From: DASRDS01 sp035570055
GTDB taxonomy: Bacteria > Gemmatimonadota > Gemmatimonadetes > Gemmatimonadales > Gemmatimonadaceae
Length of the DNA: 64,000 nt
NCBI GenBank assembly: GCA_035570055.1
Contig: DATMLM010000072.1
Coordinates: 1 to 64,000, forward strand
Direction: 5' to 3'
Shown here: positions 42,587 through 49,911 of the stretch, in pieces
Position numbering within the stretch: the first letter of the stretch is position 1
Layout: every line of letters starts with the position of its first letter
The notes under the pieces: model-generated
Seen by the model: the letters and a program-made list of their open reading frames with translations, nothing else
Databases searched by the model: none
Told to the model about the DNA's origin: nothing
Position numbers and translations under genes: made by a program

Positions 42587-43528
42587 CTACGGCTTCCCCG
42601 CCGAGTCTTTGGCCGCGGCCGCCGGCGCCGCGGGGGGCGGCGGCGCGTTCGGATTCGCGGCCGTCGCAGGGGCGCCACCCGTCGCTTGGTCCTTGAGTCC
42701 GGCGCCTTCGATGATCACCTCGACGCGCCGATTGGCGGCCCGCCCATCGGGCGTCGTGTTCGCGGCCACCGGATTGTCTTTGCCGAACCCGTGCGACGAG
42801 ATGATCGTCGAGTCGATGCCGCCCCCGACGAGCGCCGCGCGCACCGCGCCCGCGCGGGCCTCGGACAACTTCAGATTGTACGCATCCCCACCGGTCGCGT
42901 CCGTATACCCTTCGACCGAGATGTGATGGCTGGGATACTGCTTCAGCACCGAGGCAATCTGCCGGATGTTATTCTGCGCGCTCGGCTTGATCGTCGCCTG
43001 CCCCACGTCGAACAGAATGTCGGAGAGCGACAGCACGAGGCCGCGCGCGGTCTCCTTGATGTTCGTCATCTCGCTGACCAGCGACTGCAGCTGCTGCATC
43101 GCCTGACCGAGCTGCGCGTTCGCCGCCTCGGCCACCTTGTGCAGCGAATCCGCGCGCGCCTGCGCGGCCGCCCCCTGCGCCTGCGAGAGCGCGAGCTGCT
43201 TCTGGAGGCGCGCGTCGTGCAAGCTGTCCGTCGAGCGCTGCGCCAACGCCCGCGCGTTGCTCGCCTCGGCCGTCTGCGTCATGCGCAACGCGACCGCCGC
43301 GATCCCGTTCACGTACTCCTGGTTCTGCGCCTGCGAGAACGCGCTCTGCGCCGTGTCGATCGCGCCCCGCGCGCGGATCATATCGCCTTCGGCCCGCCGA
43401 TCGGCGCCCTGCGATTGCAACGTCTGGTAGAGTGATTGCGCTTGCGTCAGCGATTCCGGTTTCTGAATCGAGGCCCCACACGCGCCGAGGACGACCAGCG
43501 CTCCGGTCAATACGAATCGACTCCGCAT
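42587..43528 (-). CDS. OmpA-family lipoprotein with DUF4398-like helical region
   Basis: 313 residues; the ATG overlaps the stop of the upstream DUF4398 gene. Lipobox 'ALVVLGACGAS'. Residues ~25-165 are helical and Ala/Gln-rich ('LTQAQSLYQTLQSQGADRRAEGDMIRARGAIDTAQSAF'), matching DUF4398. The OmpA C-like domain (~166-285) has 'LSDILFDVGQATIKPSAQNNIRQIASVLKQYP', 'ISVEGYTDATGGDAYNLKLSEARAGAVRAALV' and 'GRAANRRVEVIIE', which binds peptidoglycan. The tail is Pro/Ala rich. It tethers the outer membrane to the wall by family knowledge. Confidence 0.88.
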   Translation of the reverse strand: MRSRFVLTGALVVLGACGASIQKPESLTQAQSLYQTLQSQGADRRAEGDMIRARGAIDTAQSAFSQAQNQEYVNGIAAVALRMTQTAEASNARALAQRSTDSLHDARLQKQLALSQAQGAAAQARADSLHKVAEAANAQLGQAMQQLQSLVSEMTNIKETARGLVLSLSDILFDVGQATIKPSAQNNIRQIASVLKQYPSHHISVEGYTDATGGDAYNLKLSEARAGAVRAALVGGGIDSTIISSHGFGKDNPVAANTTPDGRAANRRVEVIIEGAGLKDQATGGAPATAANPNAPPPPAAPAAAAKDSAGKP

Positions 43529-43887
43529 CAGTTGCTCCCCACGTTCGCCAGACGGGCCGCCTCGGCAGCCTTGGCGCGCTCGGCCAGTGCCCGCTGCGAA
43601 TCCGCCTGCGCGAACGCGGCGTCAGCCGCGGCGAGGCGCGCAGCAAGCGCGGCGCGATCCAGCTTCTTGACCTTGGTCAGCGAGTCAGCCTCGGCCAGGT
43701 GGGCACGAGCAGAGGCCAAGGCCTCCCTCGACAGCGAGTCTGCGCCTGCTTGGGTAGCGGCGGCGATCAAGTCCTTGGCGCGTGACACGTTAGACGGGGC
43801 ATCTCCGACGGTCGGCGGGAAGGAACCACCGCCGGACGCACAGGCCGTCATCATGACTATGGCAGCGAAGAGGCGAAGCGGGTACAT
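43528..43887 (-). CDS. DUF4398-like small lipoprotein
   Basis: 119 residues from the ATG at 43887. Lipobox 'VMMTACASGG'. The rest is one long Ala-rich helix ('NVSRAKDLIAAATQAGADSLSREALASARAHLAEADSLTKV', 'FAQADSQRALAERAKAAEAARLA'), likely a coiled coil. It overlaps the OmpA gene (ATGA) and shares the helical layout of that protein's N-terminal half, so the two probably interact. It diverges from the radical SAM gene 33 nt away. Confidence 0.75.
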   Translation of the reverse strand: MYPLRLFAAIVMMTACASGGGSFPPTVGDAPSNVSRAKDLIAAATQAGADSLSREALASARAHLAEADSLTKVKKLDRAALAARLAAADAAFAQADSQRALAERAKAAEAARLANVGSN

Positions 43888-43920
43888 TGCTCCTACGGTC
43901 TTTGTTCGGTATGGTGTAAA

Positions 43921-44949
43921 GTGTCGCAGACTGTCCTCTTCGATGATATAGCCGAAAAGCCTCCCCGCACACCCTCTGCTGAGGGTGCGCAGGCGGATAT
44001 CGCGTACTACGGCTCGGCGGCCCGGTCCGTACTCAACCCGCCGGAGTCGACCGGTATGGACTACTGGTCGATCAATCCGTACGTCGGGTGCGCGTTCGGC
44101 TGCGCGTATTGCTACGCTCGTTTCACGCACCGCTATGTCGTCGATCGGACTCCGCTCCAGGGTACCGAGCCCCTCCCGCCATGGCTTGCGTTCGAGCGTC
44201 AGGTGATCGTCAAACGTAACGCGCCTCAAGTATTGCGCGACACGCTGCGACATGGCAGCGACCGCCTACAAGGTCTCATAAAAGGCGAGACGCTCGTGCT
44301 CGGCACGGCCACCGATCCGTATCAGCCGGCCGAGCGGCGATTCCGCATCACACGCGGGATTCTGGAGGTGCTAGCGGAGCACGGCAATATGCGCATCGTG
44401 ATCTTCACGAAGGGTCCATTGGTCACGCGCGACATAGACCTCCTCACGCGTATCGCGAGAAACTCGAAGATCATCGTGCAAGTGTCGCTGATCACGGCTG
44501 ACCGCGACCTGGCCCGTCGCCTCGAGCCGCGGTCTCCGACGCCAGACGCACGGCTCAAAGCGGCGGGTCGGTTGGCCGCGGCCGGAGTCGACGTGGGAAT
44601 CAATATCGCGCCGGTGCTGCCAGGGATCACGGATGATCCCGCATCGCTCGATGCGTTGTGTTCGCGCGTCGCCGCGGTGGGCGTCAAGCGGGTCTTTGCC
44701 GACAGCCTGCGGCTCAGATCCGATGCCCGGAAGCGCTATCTCCCACTGATCGAGTCCGAGTTCCCAGAGCTCGGGCCCCGGTATCGCGCGACCTATGCCA
44801 AGGGACATAGCGTGGGCGATCGCTATCGTGAGGGCATGCATCGCGTCCTCGCCAGGATCTGCGCCAAGCACGGTATCGCTTACCCGCGCCGACGTTTCTG
44901 GAATCTCGTGGACAAGCCCGCGCCAGAGCAGCTCGCCTTCGCCGTCTGA
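43921..44949 (+). CDS. radical SAM protein, PA0069/Rv2578c (SplB-related) family
   Basis: 342 residues from a GTG at 43921. The cluster-binding CxxxCxxC is 'GCAFGCAYCYARF' (Cys57, 61, 64). The next blocks 'KGETLVLGTATDPYQPAERRFRITRGILEVL' and 'ARRLEPRSPTPDARLKAAGRLAAAGVDVGINIAPVLPGITD' match the spore-photoproduct-lyase-like subgroup. Biochemical role is not established in general. Here it is followed 28 nt later by imuA and imuB, which suggests a DNA-damage link (inference). TATGGT lies 5 nt before the start. Confidence 0.85.
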   Translation: MSQTVLFDDIAEKPPRTPSAEGAQADIAYYGSAARSVLNPPESTGMDYWSINPYVGCAFGCAYCYARFTHRYVVDRTPLQGTEPLPPWLAFERQVIVKRNAPQVLRDTLRHGSDRLQGLIKGETLVLGTATDPYQPAERRFRITRGILEVLAEHGNMRIVIFTKGPLVTRDIDLLTRIARNSKIIVQVSLITADRDLARRLEPRSPTPDARLKAAGRLAAAGVDVGINIAPVLPGITDDPASLDALCSRVAAVGVKRVFADSLRLRSDARKRYLPLIESEFPELGPRYRATYAKGHSVGDRYREGMHRVLARICAKHGIAYPRRRFWNLVDKPAPEQLAFAV

Positions 44950-44977
44950 TGCCAGTCTGACCCTGGTGTCATGATAC

Positions 44978-45661
44978 GTGTCGGCCTCCTCTCTACTGGC
45001 TCTCAAACAGCGCCTCGCCGCCGTCACGGCACCCGATCCCTCGGTTCCGTTCACCGGCGTGCCGACGGGAATCGACGCACTCGACCGGGCGTTGTCCGGC
45101 GGGCTTCCCCGAGGCCGGCTGACCGAGATCACGGGCCCGCTCGGTAGCGGCAAAACTTCACTCGTTCGCCACATCGTCACGCGATCCAACCAGCGGGTCG
45201 CGTACATCGACGCCACACGCACGCTCGTGCCGCGCGATTGGGCACACGTGAGCACGTTATGGGTCATCCGCCCGCCGACCCCTCAGCGCGGCGCCTGGAG
45301 CGCCGATGTGCTGTTGCGGAGCGGGGCATTCGGACTCGTGGTGCTCGACAGCGCGCCGCCGCTGACACGGGCAGTCACCATGCGATTGTCGCAGCTCTCG
45401 CGGGAGAGCGATGCCGTATTGCTCGTGCTCGGCGAGGATCAGGCGCTACAGACGGGGACCGCCGTGCGACTCCGGGTGAGCGCCTGGCGGGTCACGGTCG
45501 AGAAAGGTGGACGTCACGAGATGCTGGAGGTACCGCGTGAGCAGAGAGTGGCGCGTCGCTTGTGTACGCATCCCGAGGTTCCCGATCGGCGCGGTGTGGC
45601 GCGCACCACAGGACGACGAGGGCGGTCGCCGCGATTCGGAGAACCGCCTCCACTGGGATGA
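44978..45661 (+). CDS. imuA: ImuA-type RecA-like ATPase of the mutagenesis cassette
   Basis: 227 residues from a GTG at 44978. RecA-like core: 'FTGVPTGIDALDRALSGGLPRGRLTEITGPLGSGKTS' with Walker A at 53-60, then 'VAYIDATRTLVPRDWA' and 'FGLVVLDSAPPLTRAVTMRLSQLSRESDAVLLVL' (Walker B region). ImuA (also called SulA-like or ImuA') supports ImuB and DnaE2 in induced mutagenesis. The last ~125 nt overlap imuB. The basic, disordered C-terminus comes from that overlap, so the true functional end may be shorter. Confidence 0.8.
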   Translation: MSASSLLALKQRLAAVTAPDPSVPFTGVPTGIDALDRALSGGLPRGRLTEITGPLGSGKTSLVRHIVTRSNQRVAYIDATRTLVPRDWAHVSTLWVIRPPTPQRGAWSADVLLRSGAFGLVVLDSAPPLTRAVTMRLSQLSRESDAVLLVLGEDQALQTGTAVRLRVSAWRVTVEKGGRHEMLEVPREQRVARRLCTHPEVPDRRGVARTTGRRGRSPRFGEPPPLG

Positions 45662-47042
45662 TCGCCTCCTGGTACTCACCGACCCGACCTCGCGCATCAA
45701 AACAGTGTCCCGTGCAGCGGGCCGGCGGCGCGTCCGGGTGGGAATGACCGTCACGGAAGCCACTGCCCATTGCGCCGAGCTCGAGTGCCAAGAGTGGGAT
45801 GACGTCGTGATCACGCGCGCGGTCATCGATACGACCGCCGCGCTCTTGGAGGCCAGCCCGCAGGTGACGCCATTGAGCGGCACGCCTGGCGTCTGGTGGG
45901 TGGGCGCGGGTGGGCTCGATCACGTGGGCGGCGAGCGCGGGCTCGTCAAAGCACTCACGCGGATCGCAGGGCACTGGCACCCGGATGTGCGCATAGCCAT
46001 CGCGGATTCGTGCGTGGCCGCGCGGGCCGCGACGTGGGGTGACAAGCCCGTGTGCGTCATCCCACCGGGAAGCGATGCGGCGTACCTGGCGCCCGCGCCG
46101 CTTACGCTCATCCCGATCGAAGACGAGATCCGCGAGGCGCTCCACGCCTTGGGCCTCCGGACCGTCGGTGCATTCGCGGCGCTCTCGGCGACCGACGTGG
46201 AGCGCCGGTGGGGCGACGCCGGCCTCGCCGCTTGGCGGCTCGCGCACGGCGACGACCGCCGCCGGCCCGCGCTCGCGCGCATCGAAGCCCGGCGTGTCGT
46301 GACCGCCGAGCTCCCGACGAGCGTGACGACGCTCGAGCCCGTGCTGTTTCTGGTACGCGCGGCGCTCGATCGGCTCGTCACGCGGCTCGTGGCCGACGGC
46401 CGCGCCGCGGCCATCGTCGCCATCACGTTGCGCTTGGACGACCATCGCACGGTGACGCGCGAGGCTCGCATGCCCCGCCCGCTCGCGCGCGTCGCGCCGA
46501 TGTTCGAGCGGTGTCGGACGCTGCTCGAACGCGCCACGCTCCCCGCGCCCGCGGCGGGCGTCACCGTCGCGGTCACCGCGACCGCGCCGCTCTCCGGCGA
46601 TCAAGGCAACCTGTTCGACACGGCCTGGCGCGACCCGTCCGGGCTCGACGCTGCCTTCGACCGCCTGCGCGCCGAGCTCGGCCCCAACACCGTCGTTCGC
46701 GCGGTCGCGCGCGATCGCCACGCCCCCGAGCGCAGCGGCGCGTGGGTCGAGGAGACCGAGGTCGCCATCGGCACGCTCGACTCCCACGTGCCACGGCGGT
46801 TTCTCGAATCACCAGAAACGGTCGACGTCGAATGCACCGACGACCGCCCCGTCGCATTCCACTGGCGCACGCGCCGCATCCCCATCGACCACACGATCGG
46901 CCCTGAGCGCCTCGCGGGCGATTGGTGGGACGACGCGTACTGTCGCGACTATTGGCGTTGCACGAGCCGCGGCGCCACGTTCGTGCTCTACGTCGACTAC
47001 ACGCGTAGCGCGCAGTGGTATGTGCAGGGTTGGGAAGACTGA
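45537..47042 (+). CDS. imuB: ImuB-like Y-family DNA polymerase homologue
   Basis: 501 residues if started at the GTG at 45537, which has GGAGG 6 nt upstream; a GTG at 45507 is the alternative. The protein opens 'VACVRIPRFPIGAVW', the ImuB opening, and contains 'RRVRVGMTVTEATAHCAELECQ', 'GVWWVGAGGLDHVGGERGLVKAL', an HhH-like 'ALHALGLRTVGAFAALSATDVERRWG' and a little-finger region. ImuB proteins lack some catalytic acids of Y polymerases and act as a clamp-binding hub. The C-terminus ends with the conserved 'WWDDAYCRDYWRCTSRGATFVLYVDYTR'. The DnaE2 partner is at 9951-13148. Confidence 0.85.
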   Translation: MSREWRVACVRIPRFPIGAVWRAPQDDEGGRRDSENRLHWDDRLLVLTDPTSRIKTVSRAAGRRRVRVGMTVTEATAHCAELECQEWDDVVITRAVIDTTAALLEASPQVTPLSGTPGVWWVGAGGLDHVGGERGLVKALTRIAGHWHPDVRIAIADSCVAARAATWGDKPVCVIPPGSDAAYLAPAPLTLIPIEDEIREALHALGLRTVGAFAALSATDVERRWGDAGLAAWRLAHGDDRRRPALARIEARRVVTAELPTSVTTLEPVLFLVRAALDRLVTRLVADGRAAAIVAITLRLDDHRTVTREARMPRPLARVAPMFERCRTLLERATLPAPAAGVTVAVTATAPLSGDQGNLFDTAWRDPSGLDAAFDRLRAELGPNTVVRAVARDRHAPERSGAWVEETEVAIGTLDSHVPRRFLESPETVDVECTDDRPVAFHWRTRRIPIDHTIGPERLAGDWWDDAYCRDYWRCTSRGATFVLYVDYTRSAQWYVQGWED

Positions 47043-47069
47043 CGAACGGCTTTGCAAGAGACTGCCTCT

Positions 47070-48014
47070 TTAGAATCCCACATGCTGATGCTGCCGCACT
47101 CGGTAGGTCACGCGATGCTGCAGGCACGCGCGACGGACCGGGACGCCAGCCTGCAACTCCGCGCCATCACGAGGCGTCCTATCTACCAGCATCCAGTCAT
47201 CGGGAAGGCCATTTGTACAATCAGGCTCTTCGCAACTTCGTGCGGCGTTGCCTGCCGCTTGGGCCAGGTCTCGGACCCGAGGGCCCAGCAGACGTGAAAG
47301 CTCTGTCGACTGACGGGCATCCACCGAGCCATAGAAGTGTTGGAGGTCAACACTGAGCCAGGAGGCAATGCGCGCAGCATTGAAGAGTGCTTGCACAAAC
47401 GACAGTTCAGCGCCGAGCACGTAGTGCGCGACATTGTTTCTCGTCTTCCGATACGTTTCGAACTCCGCCTGGACCTGTTGGAGCGAAATGGGTGTGTTAG
47501 ACGACGCGTCGCGTAGCAATTCCTTGAGTTGTGACGTCCCACTATGCAGACGTTTGGTTGTGAAGAAGGACAGCAGTGAGGCGAGTGTGAGCCCGGCCAA
47601 AAAAGTTGCCCCATCCACGGATAACTGGGACGGGAATGGTGTGGCCACACTCGCACGCAGATCGGCCACGAGCGCGGTAGCGTCGCCGGGACTGGATGTC
47701 GTGTCGGCTCGGGCGAGTCGCCCCTCGACCTTTTCCATGCGTTCAGCTCGCGACCGCATCGAGTCGGCCTTCCGGACAAGTGAGGGCACTGCGTCATCAT
47801 TCGATGGCCACTCGGGCCCGAACATCTCCGTCAGCCGTTGGTTGAGCCTTGATCGCAACGTGCCCTCAATCAAACCGGAGACCAGATACATGATGCGAGC
47901 ATGGCCGTACCATTGGTCATATGCAGCCACGGCATACTTCCAGGCATTAGTGCAGAAAATTGTAGACGCGCCCGAATTCCTCGGCCGAATCTCCCAGCGG
48001 TCCAATTCTCTCAA
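47070..48014 (-). CDS. Abi-like HEPN-domain protein, 5' end uncertain
   Basis: 314 codons from the TTG at 48014; the frame stays open to ~48083 but no ATG or GTG start with a signal is visible there. 'WKYAVAAYDQWYGHARIMYLVSGLIEGTLRSRLNQRLTEMFGPEW' resembles the N-terminal part of Abi_2-like proteins, and 'YRKTRNNVAHYV' supplies an R-x4-H motif of HEPN ribonucleases. Such proteins often mediate abortive infection or toxicity. GC content and codon choice are clearly lower than in neighbours, which suggests transfer. A different frame just upstream is also open (to 47947), so a frameshift near the start is possible. No antitoxin was recognised. Confidence 0.6.
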   Translation of the reverse strand: MRELDRWEIRPRNSGASTIFCTNAWKYAVAAYDQWYGHARIMYLVSGLIEGTLRSRLNQRLTEMFGPEWPSNDDAVPSLVRKADSMRSRAERMEKVEGRLARADTTSSPGDATALVADLRASVATPFPSQLSVDGATFLAGLTLASLLSFFTTKRLHSGTSQLKELLRDASSNTPISLQQVQAEFETYRKTRNNVAHYVLGAELSFVQALFNAARIASWLSVDLQHFYGSVDARQSTELSRLLGPRVRDLAQAAGNAARSCEEPDCTNGLPDDWMLVDRTPRDGAELQAGVPVRRACLQHRVTYRVRQHQHVGF

Positions 48015-48233
48015 CTCGACCGAGAATGTGGACGGCGTGACTTCTGTAATGTTCAGATGGATGTTTCCCTGCGAGGCCGTCAGCTACCCGTTGCCAGTCC
48101 GTGCTCATGATGTCGCGTAAGTGTCGAATTGCGATTGTGATACCACCATCGACTGAAACGTGTGTTGTCGACAACGGATGTACAAGCGCGTTGCGTTCTG
48201 GGTCGGCGCCGCGTAATATGAGAGCGTAGGTGA
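48015..48233. other. 5' region of the HEPN gene with interrupted reading frames
   Basis: In the HEPN frame, minus strand, two stops lie at 48105-48107 and 48084-48086; beyond them the same frame is open to 48356. A second minus-strand frame is open from 48174 to 47947. Either the HEPN gene lost its 5' part by point changes or frameshift, or a small separate gene precedes it. No clear promoter. Confidence 0.4.
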
Positions 48234-48323
48234 TGGCACGAGGCGGAGGTTATCGAATGACGCCTCACCTGGTGCCAAGTCGAATGCTTCCCCCGCCCCC
48301 AAAGGGCGGGGGTCGTTTTTTTT
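48234..48323 (+). ncRNA. structured small RNA or 5' attenuator candidate ending in an intrinsic terminator
   Basis: TGGCACGAGGCG (48234-48245) pairs with CGCCTC (48261-48266) and GTGCCA (48272-48277): two 6-bp helices stacked around a 5-nt bulge (ACCTG), with a 15-nt apical loop. TCGAATG occurs in the loop and again in the 12-nt linker. The terminator follows at once. The unit lies 63 nt upstream of the DUF72 gene. No known riboswitch class was recognised. Confidence 0.45.
48290..48323 (+). terminator. intrinsic terminator, 9-bp GC stem with 8-T tail
   Basis: CCCCCGCCC pairs perfectly with GGGCGGGGG around a CCAAA loop, followed by TCG and eight T. It is the best classic Rho-independent terminator in the window. 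It points along the plus strand, where no protein gene ends nearby, so it must end the small-RNA candidate. Confidence 0.88.
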
Positions 48324-48385
48324 GGGGGGCATATCCGAAGGATCGATCGCCGGCATTGAGCACTCGATCGAGACTACAATTCAGA

Positions 48386-49186
48386 ATGGGCGGTACTGGT
48401 GTGCGCATCGGCACTCAGGGGTGGAACTACGACGCCTGGGTCGGACCGTTCTATCCGCCCGGGACACGCGCGGCGGATTATCTGAGCATCTATGGTCGGG
48501 CGTTCGACACCGTCGAGGTCGACTCGACGTTCTACGCGATTCCGCCCGCCAAGACCGTGCGGGCGTGGGCCGAGCGGAGTCCGGTGGGGTTTGCGTTTGC
48601 GCTCAAGATGCCGCAGGAGATTACGCACGACCGCCGGCTGCGCGACTCGGGCGATCTCCTCGCTCAGTTCTTCGATCGGGTGCGCGAGCTCGGTCCCAAA
48701 CTGGGGCCAGTGCTCGTGCAACTCGCGCCGGACTTCGAGCCGTCGGAGCTCCCCGCATTCGCGTCGTTTCTTCCGATGCTGCCCAAAGATCTACAGGTCG
48801 CGATCGAGTTCCGGCATCGGGGATGGATCTATGACGGCGTGCTGGCGTTGCTCGCCGAGCATCACGTCGCGCTGGCGCTCACGGACGCGCGGTGGATTCC
48901 GCGGAAGACCATGCTCTCGCTGGTCGAGCGGCCGACAGCGGATTTTATGTATGTGCGCTGGATGGGTCCCGACCGGGAGATCATCGACTACTCGCGCGTG
49001 CAAGTCGATCGCTCGCGCGAGATCGAAGCATGGGCCAATGCCTTATCCCGTGCGCGGAACGTCTACGGGTTTTTCAACAATCACTTTGCGGGCCACTCGC
49101 CCGCGTCCGCACGCGCGATGCAACACGCGCTCGGGCTGCACTCAGTGGATCCCGAGCAGCTCGGCGAGCAGATGTCGCTCTTCTAG
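48386..49186 (+). CDS. DUF72-family protein
   Basis: 266 residues from the ATG at 48386; TACAAT (48375-48380) is 5 nt upstream. DUF72 is a TIM-barrel family of unknown activity: 'VRIGTQGWNYDAWVGPFYPPGT', 'FDTVEVDSTFYAIPPAKTVRAWAERSPVGFAFALKMPQEITHD', 'LPKDLQVAIEFRHRGW' and 'VYGFFNNHFAGHSPASA' are its conserved blocks. The terminator 63 nt upstream isolates it from earlier transcripts or makes it attenuated. SURF1 starts at the base after its stop. Confidence 0.88.
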   Translation: MGGTGVRIGTQGWNYDAWVGPFYPPGTRAADYLSIYGRAFDTVEVDSTFYAIPPAKTVRAWAERSPVGFAFALKMPQEITHDRRLRDSGDLLAQFFDRVRELGPKLGPVLVQLAPDFEPSELPAFASFLPMLPKDLQVAIEFRHRGWIYDGVLALLAEHHVALALTDARWIPRKTMLSLVERPTADFMYVRWMGPDREIIDYSRVQVDRSREIEAWANALSRARNVYGFFNNHFAGHSPASARAMQHALGLHSVDPEQLGEQMSLF

Positions 49187-49882
49187 ATGCTGAATGCCAG
49201 ACAGGTCGTGTTTATCGCGTGCGCCGCGGTATTCGGCGCGGCCTGCGTGCGCCTCGGCGTGTGGCAACTCCACCGCCTCGGCGAACGAAAGCGGCGGAAC
49301 GCCGAGCTCGTCGCGCGCATGGACGGCGCACCCGTCGATGTCACGGCGTTGCCGCGGGACACGAGCGAGGCGCGGTTTCGTCGCGTGCGGCTCAACGGGC
49401 GGTATGACTACGCGCACGAGGCCGTGCTCGCGTATCGGGAACGCAACGGCGCGCCCGGCGTCGACGTGATCACGCCGCTCCGGATGGCCGGCAACGATAC
49501 GGCGGTGCTGGTCGATCGCGGCTGGGTATACTCGCCCGATGGCTCGACGATCGACCATTTGCAGTGGCGAGAGCCGGACTCCTTGTCCGGCACGGGCCGG
49601 GTCCAGACGCTCTGGGCCGGCCCCGGCCCGGCTGTCACCGGTAACCGGCCGGACCGCCTGCGTTGGGTCAGCCCCGAGGCGGTCGCCGCGTGGGCCGGTT
49701 ATCCCGTACGGCCGTACGACGTCATGCTCGAAGGGGATACGACCGTCTCACCGGCGCACCCGGTGCGTTTCGGGCAACCGTCGGTCGACGAGGGTCCGCA
49801 CATGAGCTACGCGATCCAGTGGTTCTCGTTCGCGCTCATTGCCGTCATCGGCGCGGGGCTCGCGGTCGTTAGATTCAAGTGA
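49187..49882 (+). CDS. SURF1-family cytochrome oxidase assembly protein
   Basis: 231 residues; the ATG abuts the DUF72 stop (TAGATG). An N-terminal helix ('VVFIACAAVFGAACVRLGVWQLHRLGERKRRNAEL') and a C-terminal helix ('YAIQWFSFALIAVIGAGLAVV') flank the periplasmic domain, the SURF1 topology. Markers are 'VITPLRM...VLVDRGWV' and 'MSYAIQWFSFA'. SURF1 helps insert heme a into aa3-type oxidase. No oxidase subunit gene is adjacent. Confidence 0.87.
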   Translation: MLNARQVVFIACAAVFGAACVRLGVWQLHRLGERKRRNAELVARMDGAPVDVTALPRDTSEARFRRVRLNGRYDYAHEAVLAYRERNGAPGVDVITPLRMAGNDTAVLVDRGWVYSPDGSTIDHLQWREPDSLSGTGRVQTLWAGPGPAVTGNRPDRLRWVSPEAVAAWAGYPVRPYDVMLEGDTTVSPAHPVRFGQPSVDEGPHMSYAIQWFSFALIAVIGAGLAVVRFK

Positions 49883-49911
49883 GGCCCCTTGAGGGGTAAC
49901 TGGAGGACTGC

